Below are positions 12,801 to 23,769 of a DNA stretch of 64,000 nucleotides, piece by piece (the stretch's first letter is position 1; every line of letters starts with the position of its first letter). The notes under the pieces were generated by a model that was not told the origin of the DNA, did no database searches, and was given only the letters and a program-made list of their open reading frames with translations. The stretch covers positions 186,001 to 250,000 of the forward strand of contig JAACJP010000046.1 in NCBI GenBank assembly GCA_013368375.1, written 5' to 3'. The position numbers and the translations under genes were made by a program. The DNA comes from Tricholomella constricta (Eukaryota; Basidiomycota; Agaricomycetes; Agaricales; Lyophyllaceae).

Positions 12801-13225
12801 CTGTGCATCGAAAAGCACTAGCAGCCGCGCCGCAGGGGCAGTCCCGTCCGATACGAGGATGGTACTCGGTCGATAGGATCGCGTCCTGGAGAGCATCAAA
12901 GCTTTTTGAAAAAGTTTCCATCATTACTGACGCGCCCTGCATTCCATCAGCAAACCTTCTGCCCCAGTAATGAAGATACACGTACTTGTTTCCTGGTTGG
13001 CTTTACTTCGGGTTCGGTGGTGGGTGAAGTGGGTTTGTAGGGCGGAATAGACGTGGAAGATGTGGCAGGTGATACCCGTCGACGCTTTGCCGTGGTTTCG
13101 TAGAATGTGCGCGTTGTCGTGCTCCCGGCTGCTGAGACTGCCCTGTTCAATTCAATGTCATCCTCCTGATCGGACTCGCTGTCGTAACGGCCAAGGACTC
13201 CTCGACGCTTGTGGGTGCGGGACAT
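9814..13225 (-). CDS. KDZ transposase
   Basis: A DNA transposase of the KDZ superfamily that would move the surrounding element. From the ATG at 13225 the N-terminus is charged and basic. Exon 2 (12936-12355) has the cysteine cluster linked to these transposases (CPCG, CTEC, CDLLCQDC) followed by RWTGSFFQRVSL. Later exons (12301-12102, 12054-11889, 11837-11689, 11638-11555, 11504 onward) give CPHLKAGKM, CARHG and the KDZ core: YDIWCQY across an intron, then PKMHVVNH, GETWGENIEGGWAEQNQ and GHRHDSLDDFFGHWNW. The C-terminal part has LREGQAHDALAEVR and a region rich in charged helices, ending near 9814. Introns are about 46-60 bp. I found no in-frame stop or frameshift in the exons I followed. 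The last intron and the stop are the least certain. About 1,000 residues. Confidence 0.88.
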
Positions 13226-13439
13226 TGAACAGGAGGGAGCTAGCTACAGAACGAAGTGGTGCGTGCGCGTTAGTATGAGGAATAGAAGGATATTTCAGAA
13301 CAATAATGGTGGCAGCATTGTACGGCAATGACTCCTCGACATCGATCGGGGAGAAAATACAATAACAGCAGAATGAAGTGGCCTGTGCGCGGTGACACGC
13401 GGAACAAGAGAACAAGGGACGTTTCTGGCCACAACGAGA

Positions 13440-13610
13440 ACAAGGGACCTCACGCTCGCTGCCAGAGCAAATCGTGTGGGCGATCGAAGATCTGACCCCA
13501 ACTCATTGACGAGAACAATAGCAGAGGCAGCAGTCTACGGGACCTCACGATCGCTGCCAGAGCAGATCGTGTGGGCGATCGAAGATCTGACCCGAACTCA
13601 TGAAGGCAAC
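13440..13610. repeat. 95-bp direct repeat upstream of the transposase
   Basis: The phrase gggacctcacg.tcgctgcc begins at 13444 and 13539, followed by atcgtgtgggcgatcgaag in both copies. The repeat lies in the 490-bp gap between the transposase start and the next minus-strand gene, so it may overlap the transposase promoter. No gene is seen in this gap. Just downstream (13650-13740) there is an AT-rich tract with two tagtccaaat repeats. Confidence 0.7.
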
Positions 13611-13711
13611 TGTTCGAGGCAAAAAAAGAGGTTTTCAGTCATCGTAGTAGTAGTTGTATACATTTGGTATAGCAGTCCAAATGTGTATAGTCCGTATAGT
13701 AGTCCAAATAT

Positions 13712-15921
13712 TTATAGCGCGGGGTCAAATTGTAACAGCTGTGTCATATCATAGCAAATGTTCGGTGATGGATTTAAATGGTGAAGAAGCGGCGGGGGAG
13801 CTTCAAAGCCGGGCACGTCATGAGAAAGACGACGAGGGACGATAGGCGCGCGGCGGAAGTGATTGAAGAAAGTTTGGGTATAGTACTTTGCAATGGCTTC
13901 CTCCAAACTTTGAACTTCATCGGCCTTCCATCGCCAACTGTCGACGTGGAGGATGGCTGGCTGTTTCCCGGGCCAAGGCCTCATGAGCCGCTGAAGTTCC
14001 AACAAGTAGCGACAGCGTTCTTCATCGTCGTAACTCGCGATGCCGTGATTTGCTTCAGACAGCGGCGCGACGAGGAGTTGTCCTCCGGGAAAGCAATCGG
14101 CGACACGTTGTTGTTCTCGCCCAAGATCGAAGTCCGCGGCCCCACGACGGATAAAAATCTGCAATGTGAGCAGCTCCTGGCGAAAATTGAGCTCCGCCAA
14201 CTCCCACAAGATCTCCTCGAAGTCCTTGTCCTGAAGATCCCCGAATGGTTTGCCCTGCCAAGTTTCGTTACCATGGGCAACTTCGCCGATTGAGGTGTCC
14301 TCGGTGCTCAAGCAGTTCTGGAGAAAGTCAGACAACAGCTCCAGGCGCGTCGCGCTCTTCGTCTGACGATCCCCTCTCTTCCTATCGGCGCCGGATGAGC
14401 TATTTTGCAGCCAGTCGAGCCCAAGCAAATCCCTCCAAGCCTTCCCAGACATCGGCCGCGCATTGGAATCGTTGACACTGAGGCGATGTATGAGAACCCC
14501 GCGATAACGAAGCCAGGCACGGAGGGTTGATGCACGCCGGTCTCGTTTCTCGTACGCAATAAACGACGCCGGTTCCGGGAATGCATACCCGAAATCGGAG
14601 CCCAGAACATCTTGGTTGACGAAGTTGCTGGGCGATTGATCGACGCTGCGCAGCGCATCACGCCATGCCGGGATCGCGGGAGGAAGGATGGCGTCCGGGA
14701 GATCTTCGAACTTGCTACGACCCTGCGGCTCGTAGATGGCCTTGTTCTTCTTGCGCTGGGCGTCTATAATGTCCTTGTCAGTTGTAGATAAGTAAATCAT
14801 TGAGATAAGAACTTACATGGGCTGTACCGTTGCGTCCGAGCCTTACGATCGGTCATCGGCACATCGGGAGGTGGAACCACGGGTCGCTCCATCCGGTGGG
14901 CGTTGAACGGGTTGCAAGTTGAGTGGAAATATCGAGTGAAGCGCCGCATTGCCGTATATTTGGCCAGTTGCGTCGCAGACCCGCGATAGACGACATTGTA
15001 GGAGGGCTTGGAGGTTGCAGTGAGCGGAATGAAACCTTCGGCGCGCTTTGCAGTGACCACTTCGTTGATGCACAGGGTAAGGACATCCACACGGTGGTGA
15101 ATAAGGAATACAGGAATTTTTGCCCTGAATAATTCCTCGCAGACGCCGAGGTTGGCAGTGAATGCCCCCATTACCCGTGCGACTGGCGTCGCTGCATCCA
15201 CCTGTAACCGGCCACTGATACGGGGTTTGTAGATGTCCCGCCAGTCGAGCGCAGCTTGTAGCTCGGAGTACAGACGTTGAACCTCGCGTACAGCGAGTCG
15301 TGCACGACTGAACGTCGTCGGTAAGCCCGTGAGTCGATCAAGCATGGAATTTAGGATGGGAGGGATCTCTCGAGCTGGGTAATACTCGTCGTAGATGGCA
15401 CTCCGCGCTTTTTCCATCAGCACAATGCAGGGTTTTCGAAGGCGGCTGAGCATATGAGGAGAGAAGCGCCCGATCTGATAAAATAGACGGTCCTCGCACA
15501 CAAACTCGGATTCTGCAGGGAGCCACCACATAATTACCGCGGGGTCACTGTGATCGCGGGGTGGATAACGAATGACTGATAGGTATGGGAGATCCGCGAC
15601 GTAAGGCTGCGGCCACATAAGTGGGTCGTCATCTCCATAGTGTAGATCCTCACGCAGGAACACCGGACGATCTCCTCCCAGAGGCGGATACCGTAGTCTC
15701 TTGGAATTTGGCGAAGTCACTACATAGTCCCCCTCTCCAACGATAGCAGCGACTAAGCCATCGGACGGCCGAATATCTGACGAACTGTGAAAACAATTGT
15801 TAAAAATAAAGGGAAAGGACTTACTAGCTGGGTTGAACTGAAGTTTCAGACGCAGGAGTAGTTCAGGGTTCGCCAACAGGGCTTGCGAAGTTGGGGGTTC
15901 GATATCCCGGCTTGACATCAC
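13712..15921 (-). CDS. KDZ-element cargo gene 1, unknown function
   Basis: Two exons (15921-14817 and 14763-13712) separated by a 53-bp intron give 718 residues with the phase conserved across the junction. The protein is soluble-looking, with no signal peptide, membrane segment or zinc cluster. Landmarks are DLPYLSVIRYPPRDHSDP, PVFLIHHRVDVL, YNVVYRGSATQLAKYTAMRR and, in the second half, WRDLLGLDW and CFPGGQLLVAP. From memory, similar multi-copy hypothetical proteins occur in mushroom genomes; I know of no function. The gene lies on the transposase strand with about 490 bp between them. The presence of a long intact frame in the element argues for recent selection or recent arrival. A 40-bp intron-like segment at 15785-15824 is probably coding, since splicing it would break the frame. 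Confidence 0.7.
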
Positions 15922-16450
15922 GAATCGCCGCGTCGTTTGAAGAAGACCACAGATAGATATCAGCCGACGTCACGTCGAGCCGAAAGAGAATACCACAGGT
16001 AAATCTCAAAGGTGGGAAGTGGCTGAAAGAAACGTCCGCGGGCTATGAAGATTAGTCGACAGTCAGTTGTTACAAAAATGAAATAAGCTTACCGTTGATT
16101 GTGATGACGAACTTTCGAACTCAAGGTGCGATGTGGATGGATGAAGAGTCCGCAGGCTATGACGAATCGCCGCGTTGGTTGAAGAGGACCACAGATAGAA
16201 ATCAGCCGACGTCACGTCGAGCCGAAAGAGAATACCAAAGGTAAGTCTCAGAGTGCAATCTGGGTCGAAGGAACGTCCGCAGGCTATGAAGCTTAGGTGT
16301 CAGTGCGTAGTTAGAGAAATTAATGAACTTACCGTGGATTGTAGAACTTTCAAACTCAAGTCGGATGTAACGAAAGTGTAGTATGGTATGACAAAGTGTA
16401 TTCTAGCCAGGACGTAGTCTAAAGGAGCGCAATCAGCCGACGACACGTCG
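15922..16450. repeat. ~240-bp repeats upstream of cargo gene 1
   Basis: The phrase cagccgacg.cacgtcgag begins at 15961, 16203 and 16434, and cgaatcgccgcgt at 15921 and 16163, so about 2.5 copies of a 231-242 bp unit lie directly upstream of the ATG. Each copy has intron-like junctions (for example gaataccaaaggtaagtctc on the plus strand). The repeat probably covers the promoter or 5' leader of cargo gene 1; that is inferred from position. From 16450 to 16740 nothing is recognised. Confidence 0.7.
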
Positions 16451-16740
16451 AGCTGAACGAGAATACCAAAGGTATATCTCGCGGTGGGACAGTTGTTGGG
16501 GTCCAGTAGCTGGCAGCGTAGAATATGCAGCGAATGAAGGAAGGGAGACGTCGTCGACTCTGCACTTGTGCGCTGAGTTTGAAATATAATTTCCCGCGCT
16601 TGAGCCAAGGCCCAAGCGAGCCCTCATCGGCAATGCCCGCAAATCGCACGCTCAAGCCAAGTGGCCAAACAAGTGTGACCTTTCGGCAATGCCCGTGCGG
16701 ACGCCATCCATTTTTTGACTTCCCATTATCTTGAACTTCA

Positions 16741-17265
16741 CCATCATCGGGGCAGACATTCGTCTCCCGCCTGCTCGACCTGGCGTCGGCAGTGATTCCT
16801 CTTCTCCTCTCTGCCTGGATCAAGCCTCTGCCTTTTGCCATCAACATCGGGCCAGACGAGTGTCTCCCGCCTGCTCGACCTGGCGTCAGCAGTGATTCTC
16901 CCCTCCTCTCCGCCTTCATGGATCAAGTGCCCCAACCTTTTGCCATCAACATCGGGCCAGGCAAGTGTCTCCCGCCTGCTCGACCTGGCGTCGGCAGTGA
17001 TTCCTCTTCTCCTCTCTGCCTGGATCAAGCCTCCGCCTTTTGCCATCAACATCGGGCCAGACGAGTGTCTCCCGCCTGCTCGACCTGGTGTCAGCAGTGG
17101 CTTCTTTCCTTTCTCTCGTTCATTACGACCAGCTTCGCCAGCTTCGTCCTCGGGCCGTCACTTGGTCTCTCGTCTCTTGAATTACGACCAGACGTCCTCG
17201 CCTTTTGACTTTCCCAACATCGGGCTAGACGAGCGTCTCCCGCCTGCTTGACCTGGTGTCGGCAG
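16741..17265. repeat. ~100-107 bp GC-rich minisatellite
   Basis: Four good copies and two degraded ones of a unit containing catcgggccagacgagtgtc, cgcctgctcgacctgg and tttgccatcaac. The period is not a multiple of three, so the plus-strand open frames through it (16792-17208, 16835-17251) switch frame between copies and are unlikely to be genes. From 17266 to 17507 nothing is recognised. Confidence 0.9.
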
Positions 17266-17507
17266 TGACTTCTTTCCTCACTCACCTCGTTAACCACAAG
17301 CAGCTTTATCTCTCGGGTCGCCCCTGGTTTTTTTTTCAGCCTGGCGCTCACCTTGGGCACCGGATTCCTTAAGGACACGATGTGCCGCCGACGTGCTGAA
17401 TTTGCTATTGTACTCATTTTTATTTCTATCGTCGCTATAATCCTCTATTTTTATTTCTATGTTATTTAGACTCGGACTAGAGTGCTTGTACCTACAATTA
17501 CGCTATA

Positions 17508-18717
17508 TTGTTCTGCTTTGAATGGCCGGGACTGCCTCGCTTTGGCCTTCGAAGGCTTTCAATGAACTTTAAAGGGCGCACGATCGGTGAGTACTACAAC
17601 GCCAACACTTTATTGTTATTCATGCCTCGCATTGCTTGTTCTACGACAGGACATCGTCAAGCCCCCTACTCACAATTATTACCTCCCACCCATCACTTAG
17701 GACCCCTCGCCGACGCTGACCCAGCACTCCGTGGCCTGCATAAAGCTGCTGCCAACAAAGTCAATGAGGAGCGGATCACGAAAGCCATCGAAACCCTCGC
17801 GGCGCCGTACAACGAGCAGCGCCGAGTCCATGGTTGGGTCTACCGAACGCCACAAGTGTGCACGGGAAAATCAGCCTCGGCGAAGGGAGACGTCTTGGGG
17901 CACTCAAACATCGGGCGGTGGTTCCAGATGGTGGTAAGTGGCATTTTCTAGTGCGTCTAACATTGCGCCTGATTCGATCGACATGTAGAAGAAGAAGAAT
18001 GCGCCCTGGACGTTCACTTGGCTAACGCATACCTCGTTAGACGCGGAGATCCTCCATGATGCCACCGAGTTGACAGCATGGTTCAATATTCGTGAGGAGC
18101 TCCAGCCCTGCCGCACAAATCGAGCGGTGCCCGTGGAGCCACTTTCGCTGTCATCTGTACCCAGTCGTGCTCCCACTCTGCGCGCCGCTAGTTCGAGTTT
18201 ATCTCCACCAACCAGCCCTACGTATGGTGTCTTTCCCTCATCGTCCGCCACTATTGTTCCATCTTCCCCCGTCTGGTTCTCTCCGCCCACACGATCCAAC
18301 AATACTGTCACTGGTCATGATCCGAATGATAGGGACTTTACTTGTGGCGTGCGACTCTTTATTTGGACATCGGTCAGTTCAATTGATCATCTCGTTAATT
18401 TGTTACTGAGCTGTCTACAGGATGCCCACAGCCACGTTGAAATAGCTGTCTTTCCTCGACGTGGCGATCGCAGCATCCATCTGCTGGACTTCAAGGTCGA
18501 GCTCGGAGTGTACGGGGTCGAGCTCGGTAATTCACTGGAACTCTACTCGAGGGGATGGCCCGAATGGCTCGAGCATCGTTGGGCGGAGCCCCTCGCAGTT
18601 GATTTCGCGGGGCAAGCTTTTTTTCTGAAATACGCTACCGTAGTTTCCCCTCCCTGCTTCGATACAATATTCCATCTTTACAATACCATTCGCAAGGGCA
18701 AAGCACGGGCCCACTAA
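17508..18717 (+). CDS. KDZ-element cargo gene 2, unknown function
   Basis: Three introns are proposed: gtgagtactac..ctacgacag (about 62 bp, near 17588-17650), gtaagtggc..acatgtag (17935-17990) and gtcagttc..ctacag (18373-18420). They join frames giving a protein of about 330-340 residues. The 5' part has LADADPALRGLHKAAANKV and ETLAAPYNEQRRVHGWVYR. The middle is rich in Ser, Pro and Thr. The 3' part has HVEIAVFPRRGDRSIHLLD and WPEWLEHRWAEP, ending at TAA 18715-18717. The start is uncertain (17508 or 17562). No known domain, signal peptide or membrane span. It points away from cargo gene 1, with the repeat tracts in between. Confidence 0.55.
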
Positions 18718-18840
18718 TTACAAATTCTCCTTACTTACAATATGCTCTTCACAAGGAAGGCTTATCCTTCTATTGTCTTTCTCCAACCTTAATTCGAGCG
18801 ACGGCACAATTTGACCCTCGACGATAACTTTGCCTTGTCT

Positions 18841-18856
18841 CCCCCCCCCCCCCCCC
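18841..18856. repeat. Run of 16 C
   Basis: A pure C homopolymer between cargo genes 2 and 3. Its length is a likely place for sequencing or replication-slippage error. The flanking intergenic stretch 18718-19124 shows no gene. Confidence 0.95.
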
Positions 18857-19124
18857 GGGACGGAACGAGCTACTCAATGTACGGCTTTTATCTACCTTTG
18901 CACTAAACTAATCAATAATCATCGACAATTAGGCTAAAGCTGGAAATGCTGCTTTGCCCGCCGCCACAGCTTTGACCTGAGGATGGCCCTACCTTAGGAT
19001 GGCCCTCCAAGCGTGGACCTCTCCACGGTTGTTGTTCGAAATGCCACAGTCAAAGCGGACTCGGGGCTAAAAAGACAGCTCTCGCAATTTCGCAGGCTTT
19101 CGCACTCCCCTCCCTATACCTGTC

Positions 19125-21457
19125 ATGGAAAATCCCCCTGACCCTGCCAACTCTGGCCTTCCGCTCGACCCGCCTACGTCTACGGCAGCAGCTCCACGTC
19201 CCAATCAAGGAGCTTTCAGCAAGGAGGAGAAAGCCCTCCTGCTCTCTCACCTTCCACAGTATCAAGAGTTTGTCGACAAGCTCGCTCAGAAAGCCACTGG
19301 CCCTCGAGGGACTGGGCAGGTGAAGGGCGACAAGGGGGACTGGGTCCTCCGTCTCGTATATCCTCTCTTCATCCAGCAATTCAACTCCACTGGCCCTGAC
19401 GGTCCAAATCTCGAATCACTCAAACATGTAAGCATTATTTCTCCGTCAGGCATTCCGTGTTTAATTTTGTTATTCAGAAACTGAAGAAATGGTTCGTCAA
19501 CAACACGAAGACTAATGTTGAGGTGCCGGCACCCTCGACGTCCAGTAAAATCCCACGTGCGACAAGCGCCGTCGACCTATTCGCGAAAACTAAGCAAGCT
19601 GATATTCGAGACATGATCAACAAGGAGCGCACCGAAACTGGTCAATCTACCAAAGAAAGCAACCTTACTCTCCACCGGAAGTACAAGCACGAATTATTTA
19701 ATGAACTTGACGACAAGACCCGTGCTGAATTTGAAGAGGAAGCAGCAATCTTGAAGGAGAATTTGAAACGCCCCCCGAGCGCTGAGCATACATTTGCGTG
19801 AGTACAGGTATCCTGACATTTGCCTTGAAGCACGGCTCATCCATCATCTATACAGTCAACAGAATTCTTTATTGCCAACGGCCACGGAGGCACTGCGTGG
19901 CATGTGCGGCTGGAACTGGGGAGGGCATGGTGATGTCATGTTCTTCCTGCAAGGCGCCTATCGCAACAAGGCGGGTGACCTCAAGACCTTCAAGTACGTT
20001 AACTACTGGCCATCTTCCCTCACATTCTGATGTCTTGATAGCGGCACCGTATCCAACAATGCTCAATCGGCGACTTTCGCTGATCAATGTGCCAATTTCA
20101 AAGACTTCCGCAACGAGTTTCGACGGTTCGCAGAGGGCGCATTGCCAGGTATTTCTTTTCCTGCCGTCGTTGTTGTGCGCCGGGACTGATGGACCCTTTC
20201 TGACAGTCAAGTGTCCCGAACTGATCCCCCTCACAGAGTCAACAATGAAGCAAGTCGAGCTCTCTATTATCTTGAACGAGGATGGATACCCCATCCTGCC
20301 GTCCTTAGACCCCGAGAGTATTCCCGTCGCCAGCTGCCGCCACCTACTGACGGAATACATCGAAATGGCCTGGAGTAAGTCGACGATCAATAGAATTGAA
20401 TCACTGTGGCTGACGGGCTTGGTTTGTTGTAGAGGTCTCGAACTCGGCAGAAGTACCTTGGGACGTCCTCGGTACTTCGACACGAGGTTCCATTGGAATG
20501 ACCCATTGCGACACACTTGCCGACTTCCCAAGCCTCGATCCCAAGGCTATGAAGGCAACGGACGCTCTCCGCTTGTACACAGCAATTTTCGATGCCCAGA
20601 ACCGATCCCACAACATTTTACAGTTCTCAAAGCCGATGTCGCTGTCAGATGGCGACATCGATGACTTTCAAAATGACGACGACAATCATAACGATGACGA
20701 CAATCACGGTGACAGCGACAATGAGACCATCGATGGCCTAGATACATTGTCCTTCCAAGAACCCACTCCCGCTCCCGCTCCCATTACACAGTCCTCTCCC
20801 CCTGTCGCCAATTTCTCACCACCGATTCTTCGTGACAACGCCTCTGACTCAGTGTCAACTCCCTCGAACACAGGTGACGGCGGAAGCGAGAACATGACTA
20901 CTACTACGTCTGCCCACGCCCTCGCCCCCACAATCATAAATGGCGGCGGAGACACCTCTACCACTGTGAGCAAGCTACAAGAAGACACCGGGGCCCCCAC
21001 TTCTACGCCCGAGGCCGATTCCAGCGCCGAAACTTTGAAGTCTTCCGATAACCCTGGAAGCGCCTTGGGGTCGGAGCGTGGAGGAAGACGTGGGCGCGGT
21101 GGAAAACGCGGTGGTAGGCGTGGTGGTAGGCGTGGTGGGAAGGGTGTCGCCGCTGCTTTGAGGGGCCCGGTGGCCATAGTGAACACTAACTCTGCGCCAG
21201 CTTTCCAGCCCCCGGCAGTCTACACACCAGCTGCTGTCAAATCTCTACCCACAGCCGTCGCCGCCGCACCCTTGACGGGTACTCCAACATTGCCCACTCC
21301 TGCATCAACTGCCGCTCAGCTGGAAGAAGAGCCTCGCCGCAGCAGCAGGAAGCGCAAGGCCCCCTCTACTCGTGATGTCTCGGACACGCCCATCGCGAAA
21401 CAGGCTCCGGCTAAGCGTCGCAACTTATCGGAGAGATGGCACTATGCGCCGGCTTGA
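19125..21457 (+). CDS. KDZ-element cargo gene 3, basic C-terminal tail, unknown function
   Basis: Multi-exon gene beginning MENPPDPANSG. Exon 1 is 19125-19427 and exon 2 starts at 19478 (KLKKWFVNN). Later exons give MCGWNWGGHGDVMFFLQGAY (near 19900), a piece starting after the intron that ends near 20041, and SLDPESIPVASCRHLLTEY. The last exon runs from about 20433 to the stop at 21455-21457. The N-terminal region has charged helices (RAEFEEEAAILKENL). The last third is acidic (repeats of Asp-Asn near 20675-20720), then Gly-Arg rich (GGRRGGRRGG near 21115), then a basic stretch with SSRKRKAP, which may be a nuclear signal. From memory it resembles a mushroom-specific family of hypothetical proteins. 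A nucleic-acid-binding role is inferred only from composition. Confidence 0.6.
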
Positions 21458-21524
21458 AAAGATGTAAGTAAAATTTTGTTCAAATGATATCTTCGATGGT
21501 TAACTAACTTCACAGATTGGCTCA

Positions 21525-21720
21525 TTTATTAGGCTTGGCTAGACTGTGCTTACTTCGTAGCCTTCTGTTCATAGGCTAGATTGACTTATGAACTCGCAAT
21601 TAAGTTTGACTGTGCTTACTCGTAGCCTTCTGTTCATAGGCTAGATCGACTTATGGTTTGTAGGCTTGACTGTGCTTACTCGTAGCCTTCTGTTCATAGG
21701 CTAGATTGACTTACGGACTT
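21525..21720. repeat. Right subterminal repeats of the KDZ element
   Basis: Three copies of a 65-75 bp unit contain gactgtgcttact, cgtagccttctgttcatagg and ctagattgactta. The stretch 21721-22000 to the element end has ggtgttggctgag twice (21936 and 21969) and one AGTCTATCGTGC. No gene lies between 21458 and the element end. Confidence 0.8.
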
Positions 21721-22000
21721 GCGATTTGTATCACTAAATTTACTTTACACTTCATACGATCCCTATATTGCTTATAGGCTGCTACTTGACAAGTCTATCG
21801 TGCACAAGATGCTCCGTACACTAGTCTCTTCCCCGACTTATTGGTGAGTAGGCTTCGCTAGACTGGCTTAGGCTGTTCTAGACTTGCTGACTATGTGGGC
21901 TAGCTTCACGTTTACAAGTGCCCTTGAACTTAAGGTGTTGGCTGAGTCTATTACATGTCAACTTCTAGGTGTTGGCTGAGCGTACGAACTGAGGTCCCCG

Positions 22001-22252
22001 GACAATGGCTGGACCGAAGGTTTGTCTACCAGGCCTCCCCCACGTGGGACGACTTGATGAATTCATCTCCACACAGGTGATAAATGGGCGTACTCATTTG
22101 ACGTCGTCCATGACATACCCGCGCTCATCGAGAAACGAGGCGGAAATGAAAGTTTCATGCGAGCGTTCGTGAACCAACGCGGATCACCATCGATCTCGAG
22201 GTGCGTGTTGAACCGAATTGTGGTGGACGGAGAACTCGTCAAGAGCCAATGA
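22001..22252 (+). pseudogene. GH92 copy A, 3' part after the transposon, ending in junction tail
   Basis: GH92 coding sequence resumes with the second copy of gacaatg and reads GWTEG, then an intron (to about 22076), then DKWAYSFDVVHDIPALIEK. At 22162/22163 it crosses into the start of unit B and continues in frame for 29 codons (AFVNQR..., ending ELVKSQ) to a TGA at 22250-22252. The conserved C-terminal GH92 half (HNDHTNE, NEDCGQMSSW) is absent. Confidence 0.85.
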
Positions 22253-22359
22253 GATAACAGAAACGTAAGAAAAAGACGAAAAATGACCCAAGTTTTTCTT
22301 AGCCGAGCTCTTTTTTTTGCCATAGTCTCCCCTCCCCGATGGGGAGACGCTTCACTAAA

Positions 22360-23200
22360 ATGGTTCCGCCTTTTAGGTCGGACAACGGACCAGCGTGACC
22401 CGGTGACGAGATGTGGTACATCGTAGTCTACTTACGTAGTCCCTCCTGTCCGTAGTAGTTTGGAAATATACGAGTTCGAGGCTCCTGACGACACGGGCTA
22501 CAATGGAGTGTTCGAAGCGTACTGCGCGTGTGGTGAGGAGGTGATGGACGAGTAAGAGGTTGCCAACTCCCAAAAATGAGGGTGACGAGGGCAACGCAAG
22601 CGACGACGGGGTGTTCCGCACGTGTAGTGAGAAGGCGATGGATGGGTGTGGTATGGCAAAGACACGTTAAGAGGTAATTGGCAGATCCAACGACGGCAGA
22701 CATGGCGAACAGTGACTGACAGTGCCGGTTGAGGCATTACGGGTCAAAGCGAGGAGGTTTCCAATGAAGAGTGACGGCTCCTGGCCGTAGTAGACTGGAA
22801 ATATACGAGTTCGAGGCGCGAGCGACGACGCAGAGTCCAACGCATGGAGGCAGTGTGGCGATGACGGACTGTTCGGGGCGTATGCGCAATGTGTGGCACT
22901 GCAGTTCGAAATAACGAGGCTGGAGGGCGAGCGCAAGAAGGACAAGGTGATCTAGTGACTGGTGTACTCGGTGCAGGGTGATCTGCAAACATCAAAGTAG
23001 ACCACCTCTCAAAAAAATGGTGACGGCAGCAAGGTGACTGGCGAATGACGGCAGACGAGCGATCAGCGGACATCGAGGAGGGTGTGGGCAAAGATGAGCT
23101 CAAGGCCAACCTGATTCGACAACGAGGCAGCACCCATGTCTGTAACAGCTCTTAGAGAGGCAGTGACGGCAGACGAGTGATCGACAGACGTCGCGAAATT
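22360..23200. repeat. Degenerate ~310-bp repeats, unit B
   Basis: Counterpart of 150-970, with a 26-bp stretch absent and others added near 22640-22710. No coding signal. No gene is seen between 22253 and 29376. Confidence 0.55.
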
Positions 23201-23769
23201 CAGGCAGCAGGGCATGAGCAAGGAGATGCTCTATGCCAGCAGCAAGGTAGTGCTATGCTGCCTCGGTGCGGCATGGCTGCAGGGCGATTGGCGGACCTCG
23301 AAAAATTGAGGTTAGAGCGAAGAGGTGGAGACAGCGGTGATGTGCGGACATTGAAAGATAGAGGCTGAAGGATATAGGCAAGGAGGGGCTCTAGAAAAAG
23401 GTGATTCAGCAACAAGGCAACGTAGCATGGTGGTTGCCAGATGCTGAAAGGTATAGGCTGGAGGACGCGGGAAAAGAAGGAGACTTGGAGCATCATGACT
23501 GACAGCGCTGTGTTGCCTGGATCCCATTTCTAGGAATGCAAAATATCAATATAGGTATAAGATGGCCCGCAGGACATCAAGTGAACATGGAGCTGGAGGG
23601 CGTGATGGCACCGGAGCGATTTGCGGATGTCAAAAAATTGAATTTTTGAAGTTGAAGAATTGAATGAAGTCCCTGGATATCCGTCAAGGGGAGGCCTTGG
23701 GCAAGGGAATATAGTGACTAGCAGCGCTACGCGCTGCCTTGGTGTAGCATAATTGATTAACGTGCCACA

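Larger units (their letters stand above)
9327..22000. mobile_element. 12.7-kb KDZ-type DNA transposon with cargo genes
   Basis: The insert lies within one GH92 exon and is bounded by a 7-bp direct duplication, so it entered as one block. It encodes a KDZ (Kyakuja-Dileera-Zisupton) transposase on the minus strand. It also has one more minus-strand gene, two plus-strand genes, repeats near both ends and central minisatellites. No long terminal inverted repeat is visible: the left end begins cgcatatatac and the right end finishes gaggtccccg. The superfamily is known for target duplications of about 8 bp, close to what is seen. The transposase frame appears open across its exons. The cargo genes lie inside the same duplication, so they are either true passengers or older insertions within the element. 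Confidence 0.85.
1..22162. repeat. Array unit A (partial at left edge, split by a KDZ element)
   Basis: This is the leftmost visible copy of the tandem unit. Position 1 lies about 45 bp inside the unit, judged by the start of units B, C and D. Without the 12.7 kb insertion it is about 9.5 kb. Its sequence is diverged from the others by scattered substitutions and small indels, for example loss of 3 bp in the GH92 signal peptide. The right boundary (22162/22163) is the point where GH92 coding sequence passes into the start of the next unit. Confidence 0.9.

Noticed and set aside
16792..17251. Repetitive proteins encoded by the minisatellite
   Set aside because: The repeat period is not a multiple of three, so copies fall in different frames, and no intron or start context supports a gene.
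9327..22000. Terminal inverted repeats of the KDZ element
   Set aside because: The first and last 30 bases were compared in reverse complement and show no convincing match; only subterminal direct repeats were found.
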